A stretch of 64,000 nucleotides of DNA from Actinocatenispora rupis (GTDB lineage: Bacteria > Actinomycetota > Actinomycetes > Mycobacteriales > Micromonosporaceae): positions 160,878 through 224,877 of the forward strand of contig NZ_BOMB01000031.1 in assembly GCF_016861975.1 (NCBI RefSeq), in the 5' to 3' direction. Both the position numbers and the translations under genes were made by a program. This document shows positions 52,201-60,363 of the stretch, piece by piece (position 1 is the stretch's first letter; every line of letters starts with the position of its first letter). The notes beneath the pieces were generated by a model. That model ran no database searches, was not told where the DNA came from, and worked only from the letters and a program-made list of their open reading frames with translations.

Positions 52201-52266
52201 GAACACCACCAGCGACCGCCCCGACCGGTACCGGATGCCGCGGACCGTCACCAGCCACCCCGCCAC
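49231..52266 (-). CDS. FtsX-type ABC permease, very large (2)
   Basis: A 1011-residue paralogue of the next gene with the same plan: N-terminal helix (VVFLLAVVATTAAVLAPAYTGAAEQS), outer domain, FtsX helices with ERGPEIALAKLRG, a second outer domain, and final helices with LYELAALRVVG. The shared APAY-x-x-AAEQS and ERGPE-LAKLRG signatures indicate that both permeases arose by duplication and probably form a heterodimer. GTG 52266 follows GGAGGAGG. First gene of the four-gene operon. Confidence 0.88.
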   Translation of the reverse strand: MAGWLVTVRGIRYRSGRSLVVFLLAVVATTAAVLAPAYTGAAEQSALTDTLRAMPAQTLGLTVTGASASDVDVASLHNQALPLVRERTELSAVLGRPYEGATGAATLSSLSGAPASFVVYRSGVCGHVRLVAGACPAAGGDEVLVHADVARRFHLAVGDRLDFRSGTPHRIAGIYRVRDTGERYWWGGGRFGTDPGSDSDPQERVQPLLSNDPAAAGWKGVGSGQYELDFPVDVGAVRLAAVPALRAQLRSLDPALSDVSMRSGTGLPDAFTTAQREQDAVTGSVPVVAVPLVLLCWFVLYLMVASLTEERGPEIALAKLRGFRGPATVRFGLGEALALIVLAAPVGVLVGLAVVEVMADVALADGTHVAPTASVAYVALVALAGAALAAALAARRTMALPVMALLRRVPARGRWRATVVEGGVVALAAAALYQALSDPTSRLGLVAPPLLALVAGLVAARLLGLTAGRRLRWSRGRLRPPALLAAARLARRPLTQRIVVAVTVAVSLLSFAAAAWDVAGHNRVRVAQDQVGAASVYTVDAAGPQALRDAVARADPAGRYLMPAMQSQVHYGDGNVTVLAVDPARLPAVAAWSGLSTDRVRALARTLPGRPAPTLTVHGPLSVRLTAGHITTHRPVQVVALVARADAGPREVPLGTLRAGDRTYAAALPGCGGGCTLTGLGLSRYPGDFGHLAATLRVTAVSDAGHALDAGLTAPGRWRNGTAGAQASVTLTTDGGLGIACTSDDPADLVVTYHGEPERLPAVLSGAAPADDARATRFEFPAFGGTPLPFTVTGRTDVVPRAGRHALLVDLANVQRVQATQVDPQESDTGPTYQVWAAAGTPAGVLARLGVPVLHTDSLAAVLDRLGRQAPALALRLYLVAGVAALLLSLGAVLLTAYVGVDARLYELAALRVVGLSQADLTAAVRREYRVLLGVPLVAGLVAGAAGAVLMLPVIRLVTSSDAGVHRVYALGPWWVPGAVLVTVAGLVAVAYGVARMFGHARPESLREGAR

Positions 52267-52401
52267 CGTGCCTCCTCCGCTCGTACGCGCCTGCTGTCTC
52301 GACCCGCTACGGCAGCGCGCGGTTCAGCCCCGTGACCGAACCGTTGCGTGGGCACGCGGAACGCCGGCCACCGCACTCGGCGACCGGCGTACGGGACAGG
52401 G

Positions 52402-53346
52402 TCAGTGCAGGGTGCGCAGCAGTTCGTCGGCCGCCGCGTACGGATCGAGGGCGCCGGTGACGACCCGGTCGGCCAGCACGTCGCTGGCGTGCGGCGCGAT
52501 GCGGCGGCTCAGCGACGCCAGCGCGATGGCCTGGATCTCGGCCGCCGCGCGGGCGGCCCGGCGGCGGGCCAGCTCCCCGTGCTCGGCCAGGTGCGCGCGG
52601 TGCTTGTCGAGCGCCTCGACCACCTCGTCGATCCCCTCGCCGCGCGCCGCGACGCAGCGCAGTACCGGCGGGCGCCACTCGTACGGCTCGCGCCGGGCCA
52701 GCGCCAACATGCCGCGCAGGTCCCGGGCCGCCGCGTCCGCCCCGTCCCGGTCCGCCTTGTTCACCACGAACACGTCCGCGATCTCCAGGATGCCGGCCTT
52801 GACCGCCTGGATCGCGTCACCGAGGCCGGGCGCGGTCAGTACCAGGGTGGTGTCGGCGAGGGACGCGACGGCCACCTCCGCCTGACCCACGCCGACCGTC
52901 TCCACCAGGACCGTGTCGCAGCCGGCCGCGTCGAGGATCCGGACCGCCTGCGGGGTCGCGGCGGCCAGCCCGCCCAGGTTGCCGCGCGAGGACATCGACC
53001 GGATGTACACGCCGGGATCGGTGGCGTGCTCCTGCATCCGTACCCGGTCGCCGAGGATCGCGCCGCCGGTGAACGGTGACGACGGGTCGACGGCGAGGAC
53101 GCCGACCCGTTCGCCGCGCTGGCGCAGCGCGGCCACCAGCGCGGAGGTGGTGGTGGACTTGCCGACCCCGGGCGCACCGGTCAGCCCGACGACCCGGGCC
53201 TGCCCGGTGACCGGGGCGAGCGCCGCCGCGATCTCCCGCAACTGCGGCGCGTCGTCCTCGACCAGCGTGATCAGCCGGGCCACGGCCCGCGGGTCACCGG
53301 ACCTGGCCCGCTCGACCAGATCCGGTACCGGGACCGTGCCCCGCAC
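52402..53346 (-). CDS. meaB: MeaB/ArgK-type mutase chaperone GTPase
   Basis: A G3E GTPase that loads and protects the cobalamin cofactor of acyl-CoA mutases. 314 residues with P-loop GAPGVGKST, switch region DPSSPFTGGAILGDR, ETVGVGQAE and NKAD specificity motif. Its GTG abuts the thiolase stop with no gap (TGA then GTG), so it is coupled to that gene. The likely client is the isobutyryl-CoA mutase at 39-40.8 kb or a methylmalonyl-CoA mutase outside the window. Confidence 0.94.
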   Translation of the reverse strand: MRGTVPVPDLVERARSGDPRAVARLITLVEDDAPQLREIAAALAPVTGQARVVGLTGAPGVGKSTTTSALVAALRQRGERVGVLAVDPSSPFTGGAILGDRVRMQEHATDPGVYIRSMSSRGNLGGLAAATPQAVRILDAAGCDTVLVETVGVGQAEVAVASLADTTLVLTAPGLGDAIQAVKAGILEIADVFVVNKADRDGADAAARDLRGMLALARREPYEWRPPVLRCVAARGEGIDEVVEALDKHRAHLAEHGELARRRAARAAAEIQAIALASLSRRIAPHASDVLADRVVTGALDPYAAADELLRTLH

Positions 53347-54531
53347 TCAGGCCCCCGGCGCCGAGAGCAGCAGGGCGTCGCCCTGACCGCCGCCGCCGCA
53401 GAGCGCCGCCGCGCCGAGCCCTCCGCCGCGCCGGCGCAGTTCCAGCGCCAGGCTCAGCGCCAGCCGGGCGCCGGACATGCCGATCGGGTGGCCGAGCGCG
53501 ATGGCGCCGCCGTTGACGTTGACCCGCTCCGGGTCGATGCCCAGCTCCCGGGTGGACTGCACGGCCACCGCGGCGAACGCCTCGTTGATCTCCACCAGGT
53601 CCAGGTCGGCGACGCTCCTGCCGGCCCGGTCCAGCGCCTTCCCGATCGCGTTCGCCGGCTGCGACTGGAGCGAGTTGTCCGGGCCGGCGACCGTCCCGTA
53701 CGGGCCGATCTCGGCGAGCCAGTCGAGCCCCAGCTCCTGCGCCTTCTCCTTACGCATCACCACGACCGCGCACGCGCCGTCGGAGATCTGCGACGCCGAA
53801 CCGGCCGTGATGGTGCCGTCCGGCGCGAACGCCGGGCGCAGCCGCGCCAGCGTCTCGACCGTGGTGTCCGCCCGGATGCCCTCGTCGTCCGCGACGACCA
53901 CCGGGTCACCCTTGCGCCGCGGTACGGACACCGGGGTGATCTCGTCGGCGAACACGCCGTTCTTCTGCGCGACGGCGGCCCGCTGGTGGCTGCGCGCCGC
54001 GAACTCGTCCTGCTCCGCCCGGGTCAGCCCCAGCCGGCCGTTGTGCCGCTCCGTCGACTCCCCCATCGCCACCCTGTCGTACGCGTCGGTCAGCCCGTCG
54101 TACGCCATGTGGTCGAGCAACGTCACGTCGCCGTACTTGTACCCGGCGCGCTGCCCGGTGAGCAGGTGCGGCGCGTTGGTCATCGACTCCATGCCCCCGG
54201 CGACCACCACGTCGAACTCGCCGGCCCGGATGAGCTGGTCGGCGTGCGCGATCGCGGTCAGCCCGGACAGGCACACCTTGTTGATCGTCACGGCCGGCGT
54301 GGTCATCGGGATTCCGCCGGCCACCGCGGCCTGCCGAGCGGGCAGCTGCCCGGCGCCGGCCTGCAGCACCTGCCCCAACGCCACGTACTCCACCTGCTCG
54401 GGTGCCACGCCGGCGCGGCGCAGCGCGGCCGAGATGGCGAGCCCGCCCAGCGCGGTGGCCGGGAAGTCCTTCAGTCCGCCGAGCAGTCGACCCATCGGCG
54501 TCCGGGCGCCGTGCACGAGCACGCTGGTCAT
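53347..54531 (-). CDS. Acetyl-CoA acetyltransferase (thiolase)
   Basis: Condenses or cleaves acetyl-CoA units. The 394 residues are full family length. They include the nucleophile Cys in NKVCLSGL (about residue 92), the signature [16 protein letters not shown] with the catalytic His, and the C-terminal [11 protein letters not shown] with the second Cys. ATG 54531 is preceded by GGGAGG. It is first in an operon with meaB and diverges from the epimerase gene. Confidence 0.93.
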   Translation of the reverse strand: MTSVLVHGARTPMGRLLGGLKDFPATALGGLAISAALRRAGVAPEQVEYVALGQVLQAGAGQLPARQAAVAGGIPMTTPAVTINKVCLSGLTAIAHADQLIRAGEFDVVVAGGMESMTNAPHLLTGQRAGYKYGDVTLLDHMAYDGLTDAYDRVAMGESTERHNGRLGLTRAEQDEFAARSHQRAAVAQKNGVFADEITPVSVPRRKGDPVVVADDEGIRADTTVETLARLRPAFAPDGTITAGSASQISDGACAVVVMRKEKAQELGLDWLAEIGPYGTVAGPDNSLQSQPANAIGKALDRAGRSVADLDLVEINEAFAAVAVQSTRELGIDPERVNVNGGAIALGHPIGMSGARLALSLALELRRRGGGLGAAALCGGGGQGDALLLSAPGA

Positions 54532-54579
54532 CGCGATGTCCTCCCACGTACTTCCCGGGCGGGGCGACGGGGCGCCTCG

Positions 54580-54595
54580 CCTTAACGACCGTTCA
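54580..54595. promoter_or_regulatory. TTAACG-type operator in the thiolase-epimerase divergent promoter
   Basis: CCTTAACGACCGTTCA, one base short of a perfect TTAACGNNCGTTAA palindrome. It lies between the thiolase (start 54531) and epimerase (start 54613) and matches the box upstream of the mutase at 40835-40850. Confidence 0.65.
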
Positions 54596-54612
54596 CCCGT
54601 CAGACTACCGAC

Positions 54613-55086
54613 ATGCCCAGTCCGGACGAGAGCCGCCGTGCCACCCATCTCACCACGGGCCTGCGCGTCCTGCGCGTGGACCACGTCGGCCTCGCCGTCC
54701 CCGACCTCGACACCGCCGTCGCGTACTGGACGGACACGTTCGGGATGACCTGCGTGCACACCGAGACCAACCCCGACCAGGGCGTACGCGAGGCCATGCT
54801 GCGGGCCGGCGACGGCGAGACGATGCTGCAGCTCATCGCGCCGCTCGGGCCCGACTCGACGATCGCGCGGTTCCTCGACACCCGCGGCCCCGGCCTCCAG
54901 CAGCTCGCGTACACGGTGGCCGACGTGGTGGCGGCGGCCGACACGCTGCGCGCCCGCGGCGTCCGCCTGCTGTACGACGAGCCCCGCACCGGCACCGGCG
55001 GCTCCCTGATCAACTTCGTCCACCCGAAGGACGCCGGCGGTGTCCTGGTCGAGCTGGTCCAACCGCCCGCGCCCGACAGGACTTGA
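54613..55086 (+). CDS. mce: Methylmalonyl-CoA epimerase
   Basis: Interconverts (2R)- and (2S)-methylmalonyl-CoA in propionate metabolism. 157 residues of the vicinal-oxygen-chelate fold: [12 protein letters not shown] with a metal-binding His, MLQLIAPL, and [14 protein letters not shown] with the second His and Glu ligands. CAGACT lies 6 nt before the ATG, so the mRNA is probably leaderless and directly under the adjacent operator. Confidence 0.95.
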   Translation: MPSPDESRRATHLTTGLRVLRVDHVGLAVPDLDTAVAYWTDTFGMTCVHTETNPDQGVREAMLRAGDGETMLQLIAPLGPDSTIARFLDTRGPGLQQLAYTVADVVAAADTLRARGVRLLYDEPRTGTGGSLINFVHPKDAGGVLVELVQPPAPDRT

Positions 55087-55571
55087 GCGCTCCGGACGAA
55101 ACGGGCATCGTGGTACGGGGCCGTGCGGTCACGAGCCGTCCGGCCCGGGGTTCTCGGCGTCCGGCCGTGGCCTGCGGCCCGCTGGGTCGTTGTCAGCGAC
55201 AGGGCGCCACCGGCGTTCCGGTACGCCGTGGCACACCCGTCGGTCGAGCACGTTCCGACCCGAGTACGTGGCCGCGGCGGGTGGAGGAACCGGAGCGTCG
55301 CACCTAGAGTGGCGAAGGTCACTTGACCCGCCTGGGGTGACATCCGAACCGTTGGGAGACTATGTCGGCTGAGAGCGGTGGCGCGACCGCGACGTAGGCA
55401 GCACCCGGGCGAGTAGGATCAAGCCCCAGATCATCACCCAATTACCGGCAAACCGACAATGACATCCCCCCGCGTGTCGGTGGTCGTGGTCCTCCCCCCG
55501 TTCGGACCTCCCCGTTCGGACCGGGACTCGCGGCCCCACCCGGCAGCCCGGGGGTCTGCGAGGATGTGTCC
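55087..55571. other. 485-bp intergenic region
   Basis: I see no convincing gene. Frames crossing it are extensions of antisense shadows. A 12-codon ORF (55362-55397) has only a weak GGGAG upstream. The last part should hold the promoter of the coiled-coil gene. Confidence 0.5.
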
Positions 55572-56882
55572 ATGGCCCAGCAGCAGCCCTCCCTGAACTT
55601 CTTCGAACAAGCCAACAGCCAGCCCGACTTCACCGTTGTCCTGCGGGGATACGACCGGGCCCAGGTCGACGACTTCGTGCAACGCCTGAACGCCGCCCTC
55701 GGCCAGTCCGAGAACGCGCGGGGCGAGGCCGAGCAGCGAATGAACGACGCGCAGCGTCGGCTGCGCCAGGCGGAGCAGCGCAACGCCACCCTCGAACAGA
55801 AGCTCGGCGACCAGTCGAAGCAGCTGGAGGAGAACAGCCGACCGACCCTGTCCGGCCTCGGTACCAAGGTCGAGCACATCCTGCGGCTGGCCGAGGAGCA
55901 GGCCAACGAGCACCGGGCCGAGGCCAAGCGGGAGGCCGAGGGCATCCTGTCCGCGGCCCGTCTGGAGGCCCGCGAGATCACCGACAAGGCGCGCGCCGAG
56001 TCGGCCGCCGTCAAGTCCACCGCGGAGCGTGAGGCCAGCGGCGTCAAGACCGCCGCCGAGCGCGAGGCCGCCGAGACCCGCGTGCAGGCCCGTCGCGAGT
56101 CCGACAACATGCGTGCCGACGCCGAGCGCGAGACCAAGCAGCTGCGTACCGCGACCGCGCACGAGGTCGCCGAGCTGAAGGCGACCGCCGAGCGCGAGGT
56201 CTCCACCATGCGCGCCACCGCCGAGCGGGAGATCACCCAGCTGCGCGCGAAGGCGATGCGCGAGGCCGAGGAGCGTCGCGCCGAGGCCGCGAAGCTGCTC
56301 GCCGAGGCGAAGGACAAGCGCGACAAGGAGCTGCAGGCGCTCGCCCTGGAGCTGGCCGAGCGGCGCGAGAAGTCCGAGCGCGAGGAGTCCGAGCGGCACA
56401 ACGCCGCCGTCGCCCAGACGCAGAAGCTGGTCAGCGAGGCCGAGCAGCGGGCGCGGGCCGCCGAGGACCGGGCAAAGGAGATCGAGCAGCGTGCCGAGGC
56501 GCGTCGACTCGAATCCGAGCGTACCGCGAACGAGACGGTCGACAAGGCGAAGGCGCTGGCCGACAAGACCGTGACGGACGCGCGCGCCGAGGCGACCCGG
56601 GTGACGTCCGAGGCGCGGTCCGAGGCCGAGATCAGTACCACCACCGCGCGCCGCGAGGTGGAGGACCTGTCCCGGCAGCGCGACCAGATCACCGCGCAGC
56701 TCGGTCAGCTCCGCGAGATGCTGGGCGGCCTGGCCAACATCGGTGCCGCCGCACCGGCGGTGGCCGCGGCGGTCGCCGCCACCGACGACGACGCGTCGAA
56801 GTCGGACAGTGGCAGCAAGGCGAAGTCCAACGGGAAGTCCGGCAGCGACGACCAGACGCAGGCGATCCCGGCCGCGCGCTGA
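55572..56882 (+). CDS. DivIVA-like coiled-coil protein (1)
   Basis: A 436-residue protein. The N-terminus (about 18-45) is the DivIVA membrane-curvature motif (DFTVVLRGYDRAQVDDFVQRL). Residues about 45-395 are a nearly continuous Ala/Glu/Arg coiled coil with a recurrent AEREA-type pattern. The tail is Ser/Lys/Gly-rich. It resembles the polarity scaffold proteins (Scy/FilP/DivIVA group) of filamentous actinobacteria. ATG 55572 has GAGGA seven nt upstream and is preferred over GTG 55566. A perfect palindrome terminates it. Confidence 0.85.
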   Translation: MAQQQPSLNFFEQANSQPDFTVVLRGYDRAQVDDFVQRLNAALGQSENARGEAEQRMNDAQRRLRQAEQRNATLEQKLGDQSKQLEENSRPTLSGLGTKVEHILRLAEEQANEHRAEAKREAEGILSAARLEAREITDKARAESAAVKSTAEREASGVKTAAEREAAETRVQARRESDNMRADAERETKQLRTATAHEVAELKATAEREVSTMRATAEREITQLRAKAMREAEERRAEAAKLLAEAKDKRDKELQALALELAERREKSEREESERHNAAVAQTQKLVSEAEQRARAAEDRAKEIEQRAEARRLESERTANETVDKAKALADKTVTDARAEATRVTSEARSEAEISTTTARREVEDLSRQRDQITAQLGQLREMLGGLANIGAAAPAVAAAVAATDDDASKSDSGSKAKSNGKSGSDDQTQAIPAAR

Positions 56883-56903
56883 CAACCCTTACGGGACAAC
56901 GGA

Positions 56904-56939
56904 AACCGCACCGGACGGCGATCGCCGTCCGGTGCGGTT
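56904..56939. terminator. Perfect 36-bp palindrome terminator
   Basis: A fully self-complementary 36-bp sequence (16-bp stem, GATC loop) 21 nt after the coiled-coil stop, starting AACCGCACC and ending GGTGCGGTT, followed by GTTCG. Confidence 0.9.
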
Positions 56940-57092
56940 GTTCGATCGGCCGACCAAGTGTGTACCCTCGTCGGGTCGGCGCCGACGGTGATGCTCCCTG
57001 TCGGCCGATTTCGTGACGAGGCAAGAAAACGCGAGCCCCGTCACCCGGGCGCCTTCCGTGTGTGACGGGCCGTTACGTGTGAGGATGGGACC

Positions 57093-58622
57093 ATGGCGCA
57101 AGGCGGGGAACAGGGTCTCTTCTCTTTGAACGACGGCAGCTCGCGCGGCGAGGCGAGCTTCGAGATGGTGCTCCGGGGGTACGACCGACGACAGGTCGAC
57201 CGCTTCGTTGCCCAGGTCGAAGCCGACCTGACCGCGCTCGCGACCGAGCGGAACGACGCGTACACGCAGTTGCAGCAGGCGTCGGGCCAGCTCCAGCAGT
57301 TGCAGGCCGAACTCATCGACCTGCGTCGACGGGCGGCCGTCGACGAGCAGCCGTCGTACCGGCACCTCGGGCCACGGGTCGAGCAGATCCTGACCCTGGC
57401 CGAGGAGGAGTCGGCGGTGATCCGGGAGGCGGCGGTCTCCGAGATCGCGGAGAAGAAGGCCGAGGCCGAGCGGTTGCTCACGGAGGCGACCGAGAAGGCC
57501 GAGCAGGCCCGGAAGGACTTCGAGACGGCGCTGGCGGCGCGACGGGCCGAGGCCGAGGAGGCCGAGGCGACCCGGCGCGAGCAGGTCGACGCGGAGCTGG
57601 CGGAGAAGTCCGACTACGCCACCCAGCTCGTCGCCGACGCCGAGGCGCAGGCACAGGCGCTGCGCACCGCGACCGAGGAGTACGCGGCGAAGCTCCGGGA
57701 GAAGACCGAGCAGGACGTCGCCGCCCTGCGGAGCGAGGGCGAGCAGGAGCGGGCCGCGGTCGCCGAGGAGCTGCGCACGCTCAAGGAGGAGACGACGGCG
57801 TACGCGGACCGGGTGCGGTCCGAGGCGGAGCAGATCGCCGAGCAGACCCGGGCGGCGGCGGAGCAGCACGCGGCCGAGCTGAAGACGGCCGCGGAGACCG
57901 AGGCGGAGCAGATCCGGCACGAGGTCGCCGCGCACGACGCCAACGTCCGCGGGGACGCCGACGCGTACGCGCAGAAGACCCGGTCGGACGCCGACTCGTA
58001 CGCCGAGCAGGTCCGTACCGAGGCGGAGTTGTCGGCGCAGCAGCTCCGGCAGGACGCCGAGGAGCACTCGACCACGATCCGTACCAAGGCGGAGGAGGCG
58101 GCGCGGCAGGCCGCCGAGTCGGCCCGACGGGACGCCGAGGCCATTCTCGGTACGGCGCGGGCGCAGGCCGACCGGGTCGTCGCCGAGGCCGGGCGCAAGG
58201 TCGGCGAGCTGGACGAGCGGCGGCGGCAGATCAAGAAGGACATCGGCCACCTGCGCGAGACGCTGACCCGGCTGACCGGGGCCAGCGCGGCGCTGCTGGA
58301 CGACGACGACGATGACGAGCCGACCGCGACGCAGGCCGAGGCGCCGGCCGCGGCCGAGGAGTCCACTCCGGCGAACCCGGCCGACCCGGACGTGACGGCG
58401 GCGCTCACCGACAGCACCACGATCCTGGAGCCGATCACTCCGGATCCCGACCGCACCGCGCAGCTGCCGGCCGAGTCGACCAACGGGTCGAACGGCAACG
58501 GCACCAACGGAACCGGCAACGGTTCCAACGCCAGCGGCTCCAACGGCAGCAACGGCAACGGGCGCACCCCGCGCCGCGCGCAGTACCTGCAGACGCAGCA
58601 GCAGGGGCACGGGCCGCGCTGA
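57093..58622 (+). CDS. DivIVA-like coiled-coil protein (2)
   Basis: A 509-residue paralogue of the preceding gene. The DivIVA motif is at about 20-48 (SFEMVLRGYDRRQVDRFVAQV). A long coiled coil follows (about 48-395, Ala/Glu/Gln-rich), then an Asp-rich patch (LLDDDDDDE) and a Gly/Asn/Ser-rich tail. It likely assembles at the membrane or hyphal tip with its neighbour. Same strand, 210 bp apart, each gene with its own terminator, so regulation is separate. Confidence 0.85.
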   Translation: MAQGGEQGLFSLNDGSSRGEASFEMVLRGYDRRQVDRFVAQVEADLTALATERNDAYTQLQQASGQLQQLQAELIDLRRRAAVDEQPSYRHLGPRVEQILTLAEEESAVIREAAVSEIAEKKAEAERLLTEATEKAEQARKDFETALAARRAEAEEAEATRREQVDAELAEKSDYATQLVADAEAQAQALRTATEEYAAKLREKTEQDVAALRSEGEQERAAVAEELRTLKEETTAYADRVRSEAEQIAEQTRAAAEQHAAELKTAAETEAEQIRHEVAAHDANVRGDADAYAQKTRSDADSYAEQVRTEAELSAQQLRQDAEEHSTTIRTKAEEAARQAAESARRDAEAILGTARAQADRVVAEAGRKVGELDERRRQIKKDIGHLRETLTRLTGASAALLDDDDDDEPTATQAEAPAAAEESTPANPADPDVTAALTDSTTILEPITPDPDRTAQLPAESTNGSNGNGTNGTGNGSNASGSNGSNGNGRTPRRAQYLQTQQQGHGPR

Positions 58623-58639
58623 CGCCTTTCCGCCCGGAA

Positions 58640-58673
58640 GTCTGCCCGCGACGCGTCCGTCGCGGGCAGACTC
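58640..58673 (+). terminator. Terminator after the second coiled-coil gene
   Basis: AGTCTGCCCGCGACG, 4-nt loop, and its exact complement: a perfect 15-bp stem 18 nt past the stop, followed by CGTATCT. Confidence 0.88.
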
Positions 58674-58704
58674 GTATCTGGTCCGGTGACGGCGGTGGGA
58701 GGGG

Positions 58705-59448
58705 ATGGCGCTGGTCGGCTCCACGGCGCTCGGCGAGGTCACCCGGGCGATCGACCTGGCCGGGGTGTTCGCCAGCGCGATCCTCGGCGGGGCCGTGGCG
58801 GCGCGGGAACGGCTCGACGTCATCGGGTTCGTCACGCTGGCCGTCATCTCGGGTGTCGGCGGCGGACTGATCCGCGACACCCTGCTGCAGCACGGCACTC
58901 CGGTCGCGTTGACCGACTACGCGTACCTGCTGACGGCGCTCGCGGGCGCGGGCGTGGCGTTCCTGCTGCGGATCGAGGGCCGCGGCTGGAACGTGGCGCT
59001 GCTCGGCGCGGACGCGCTCGCGCTCGGTTTCTGGGCGGCGGCGGGCGCGCAGAAGACGTTGCAGGTGGGCCTCGGCTGGCTCCCCGCGGTACTCCTCGGC
59101 ACGATCACCGCGGTCGGCGGCGGCGCCACCCGGGACGTGATGATGCGGCAGGTACCGGCGATCTTCGGTGGCACCATCTACGCGACGGCCGCGCTGGCCG
59201 CCAGCGGCATCGTCGTGGCCTGTACGAAGCTGGGTGTGCCGACGGTGGGCCTGGTGGCGGGGATCGTGCTCGGGGCCGGTCTGCGGCTGCTCAGCGTCCG
59301 GTACAACTGGACGCTGCCGAAGGGGCGGAACTGGTCGCTGCAGACCGGCCGGGAGTGGTGGGCCCGGGTGCCGAACCGGCCGGTCGCGCCGACGGTCAAG
59401 TCGTGGCGGGCCAGCCGGCTGACCCGCCGCGGCGGTACGAAGAAGTGA
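58705..59448 (+). CDS. TRIC-family cation channel (UPF0126)
   Basis: A 247-residue membrane protein with about seven helices in two repeated halves, each carrying the Gly-rich signature: GVGGGLIRDTLL (about 50-61) and AVGGGATRDVMM (about 134-145). Family members form K+-permeable trimers. A basic C-terminal tail (KSWRASRLTRRGGTKK) follows. The ATG directly follows GGGAGGGG, a short spacer. Its stop abuts the stop of the opposing rhodanese gene inside TGATCA. Confidence 0.92.
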   Translation: MALVGSTALGEVTRAIDLAGVFASAILGGAVAARERLDVIGFVTLAVISGVGGGLIRDTLLQHGTPVALTDYAYLLTALAGAGVAFLLRIEGRGWNVALLGADALALGFWAAAGAQKTLQVGLGWLPAVLLGTITAVGGGATRDVMMRQVPAIFGGTIYATAALAASGIVVACTKLGVPTVGLVAGIVLGAGLRLLSVRYNWTLPKGRNWSLQTGREWWARVPNRPVAPTVKSWRASRLTRRGGTKK

Positions 59449-60309
59449 TCAGTCGCCGGTGGCGACCGGGCGGGACGGGTCGCTGACCCAGTCGCTCCAC
59501 GAGCCGACGTACAGCGCGGGGTGGAAGCCGGCGACGGTCAGCGCCAGTACGGTGTGCGCCGCCGTCACCCCCGACCCGCAGTACGCGCCGATCGCGGTGT
59601 CGGCGGTGACGCCGTGTGCGGCGTACGTGGCGCGGAGGGTGTCGGCGGGCAGCAGCCGGCCGTCCGCGTCGGTCGTGTCGGTCTTGGGCACGTTGACCGC
59701 GCCCGGGATGTGCCCGGCGACGGGGTCGATCGGCTCGGTCTCCCCGCGGTACCGCTCGGCCGCGCGGACGTCGAGCAGCACGCCGTCGGCGGCGAGCCGG
59801 GCCGCACCGTCCGCGTCGAGTACGGGGAGCTGGCCGGGTCGTACGGTGACGTCGCCGGGCGCCCGCTCCGGTACCGCGGTGTCGGTGTCGCCGCCGGCCG
59901 CGGTCCACGCCCGCCAGCCGCCGTCGAGCACGGACACGTCGGCGAGCCCGGCCCACCGCAACGTCCACCAGGTACGCGCCGCCGGCAGGCCGTCGCCGTC
60001 GTCGTACGCCACGACGCGGGAGTCGGCGCGGATGCCGGCGGCCCGGAGTACGCGCTGGAGGTCGGCCGGATCGGGCAGCGGGTGCCGGCCGCCGGTCGCG
60101 CCGTGCTCCCCCGTCAGGTCGGCCGACAGGTCGAGGAACACGGCGCCCGGAATGTGCCCGGACAGGTAGTCCGGGCGCGCCGACGGCTGTCCGAGACGCC
60201 ACCGTACGTCGAGAACTGTCAGGGGCTCCTGGTACGAATTCTGCTGCCGGAGCGCATCCCGCAGCCAGTCGGGACCGACCAGCGGTCCGGGGTTCGTCGT
60301 CGCGGTCAC
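59449..60309 (-). CDS. Two-domain sulfurtransferase (rhodanese)
   Basis: Transfers sulfane sulfur from thiosulfate or mercaptopyruvate. 286 residues with two rhodanese domains. The first is inactive (the active-site equivalent AYDDG lacks Cys). The second has the catalytic Cys244 in the loop CGSGVTA, which is the six-residue mercaptopyruvate/thiosulfate type. GTG 60309 (MTATTNPGPLVGPDWL) is preferred over TTG 60327. It is divergent from ideR. Confidence 0.93.
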   Translation of the reverse strand: MTATTNPGPLVGPDWLRDALRQQNSYQEPLTVLDVRWRLGQPSARPDYLSGHIPGAVFLDLSADLTGEHGATGGRHPLPDPADLQRVLRAAGIRADSRVVAYDDGDGLPAARTWWTLRWAGLADVSVLDGGWRAWTAAGGDTDTAVPERAPGDVTVRPGQLPVLDADGAARLAADGVLLDVRAAERYRGETEPIDPVAGHIPGAVNVPKTDTTDADGRLLPADTLRATYAAHGVTADTAIGAYCGSGVTAAHTVLALTVAGFHPALYVGSWSDWVSDPSRPVATGD

Positions 60310-60363
60310 GGCCCCAGTGTTCCGCAATCGTTTTCAGGTAGCATGGTGCCCCGGGAGGGTGTG

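Noticed and set aside
55362..55397. 12-codon ORF as a leader peptide
   Set aside because: The ribosome-binding site is weak, and there are no regulatory codons or attenuator hairpin, so I do not call it.
59446..59451. TGATCA shared by two convergent stop codons
   Set aside because: It is a neat compact junction, but an expected outcome of tight convergent packing.
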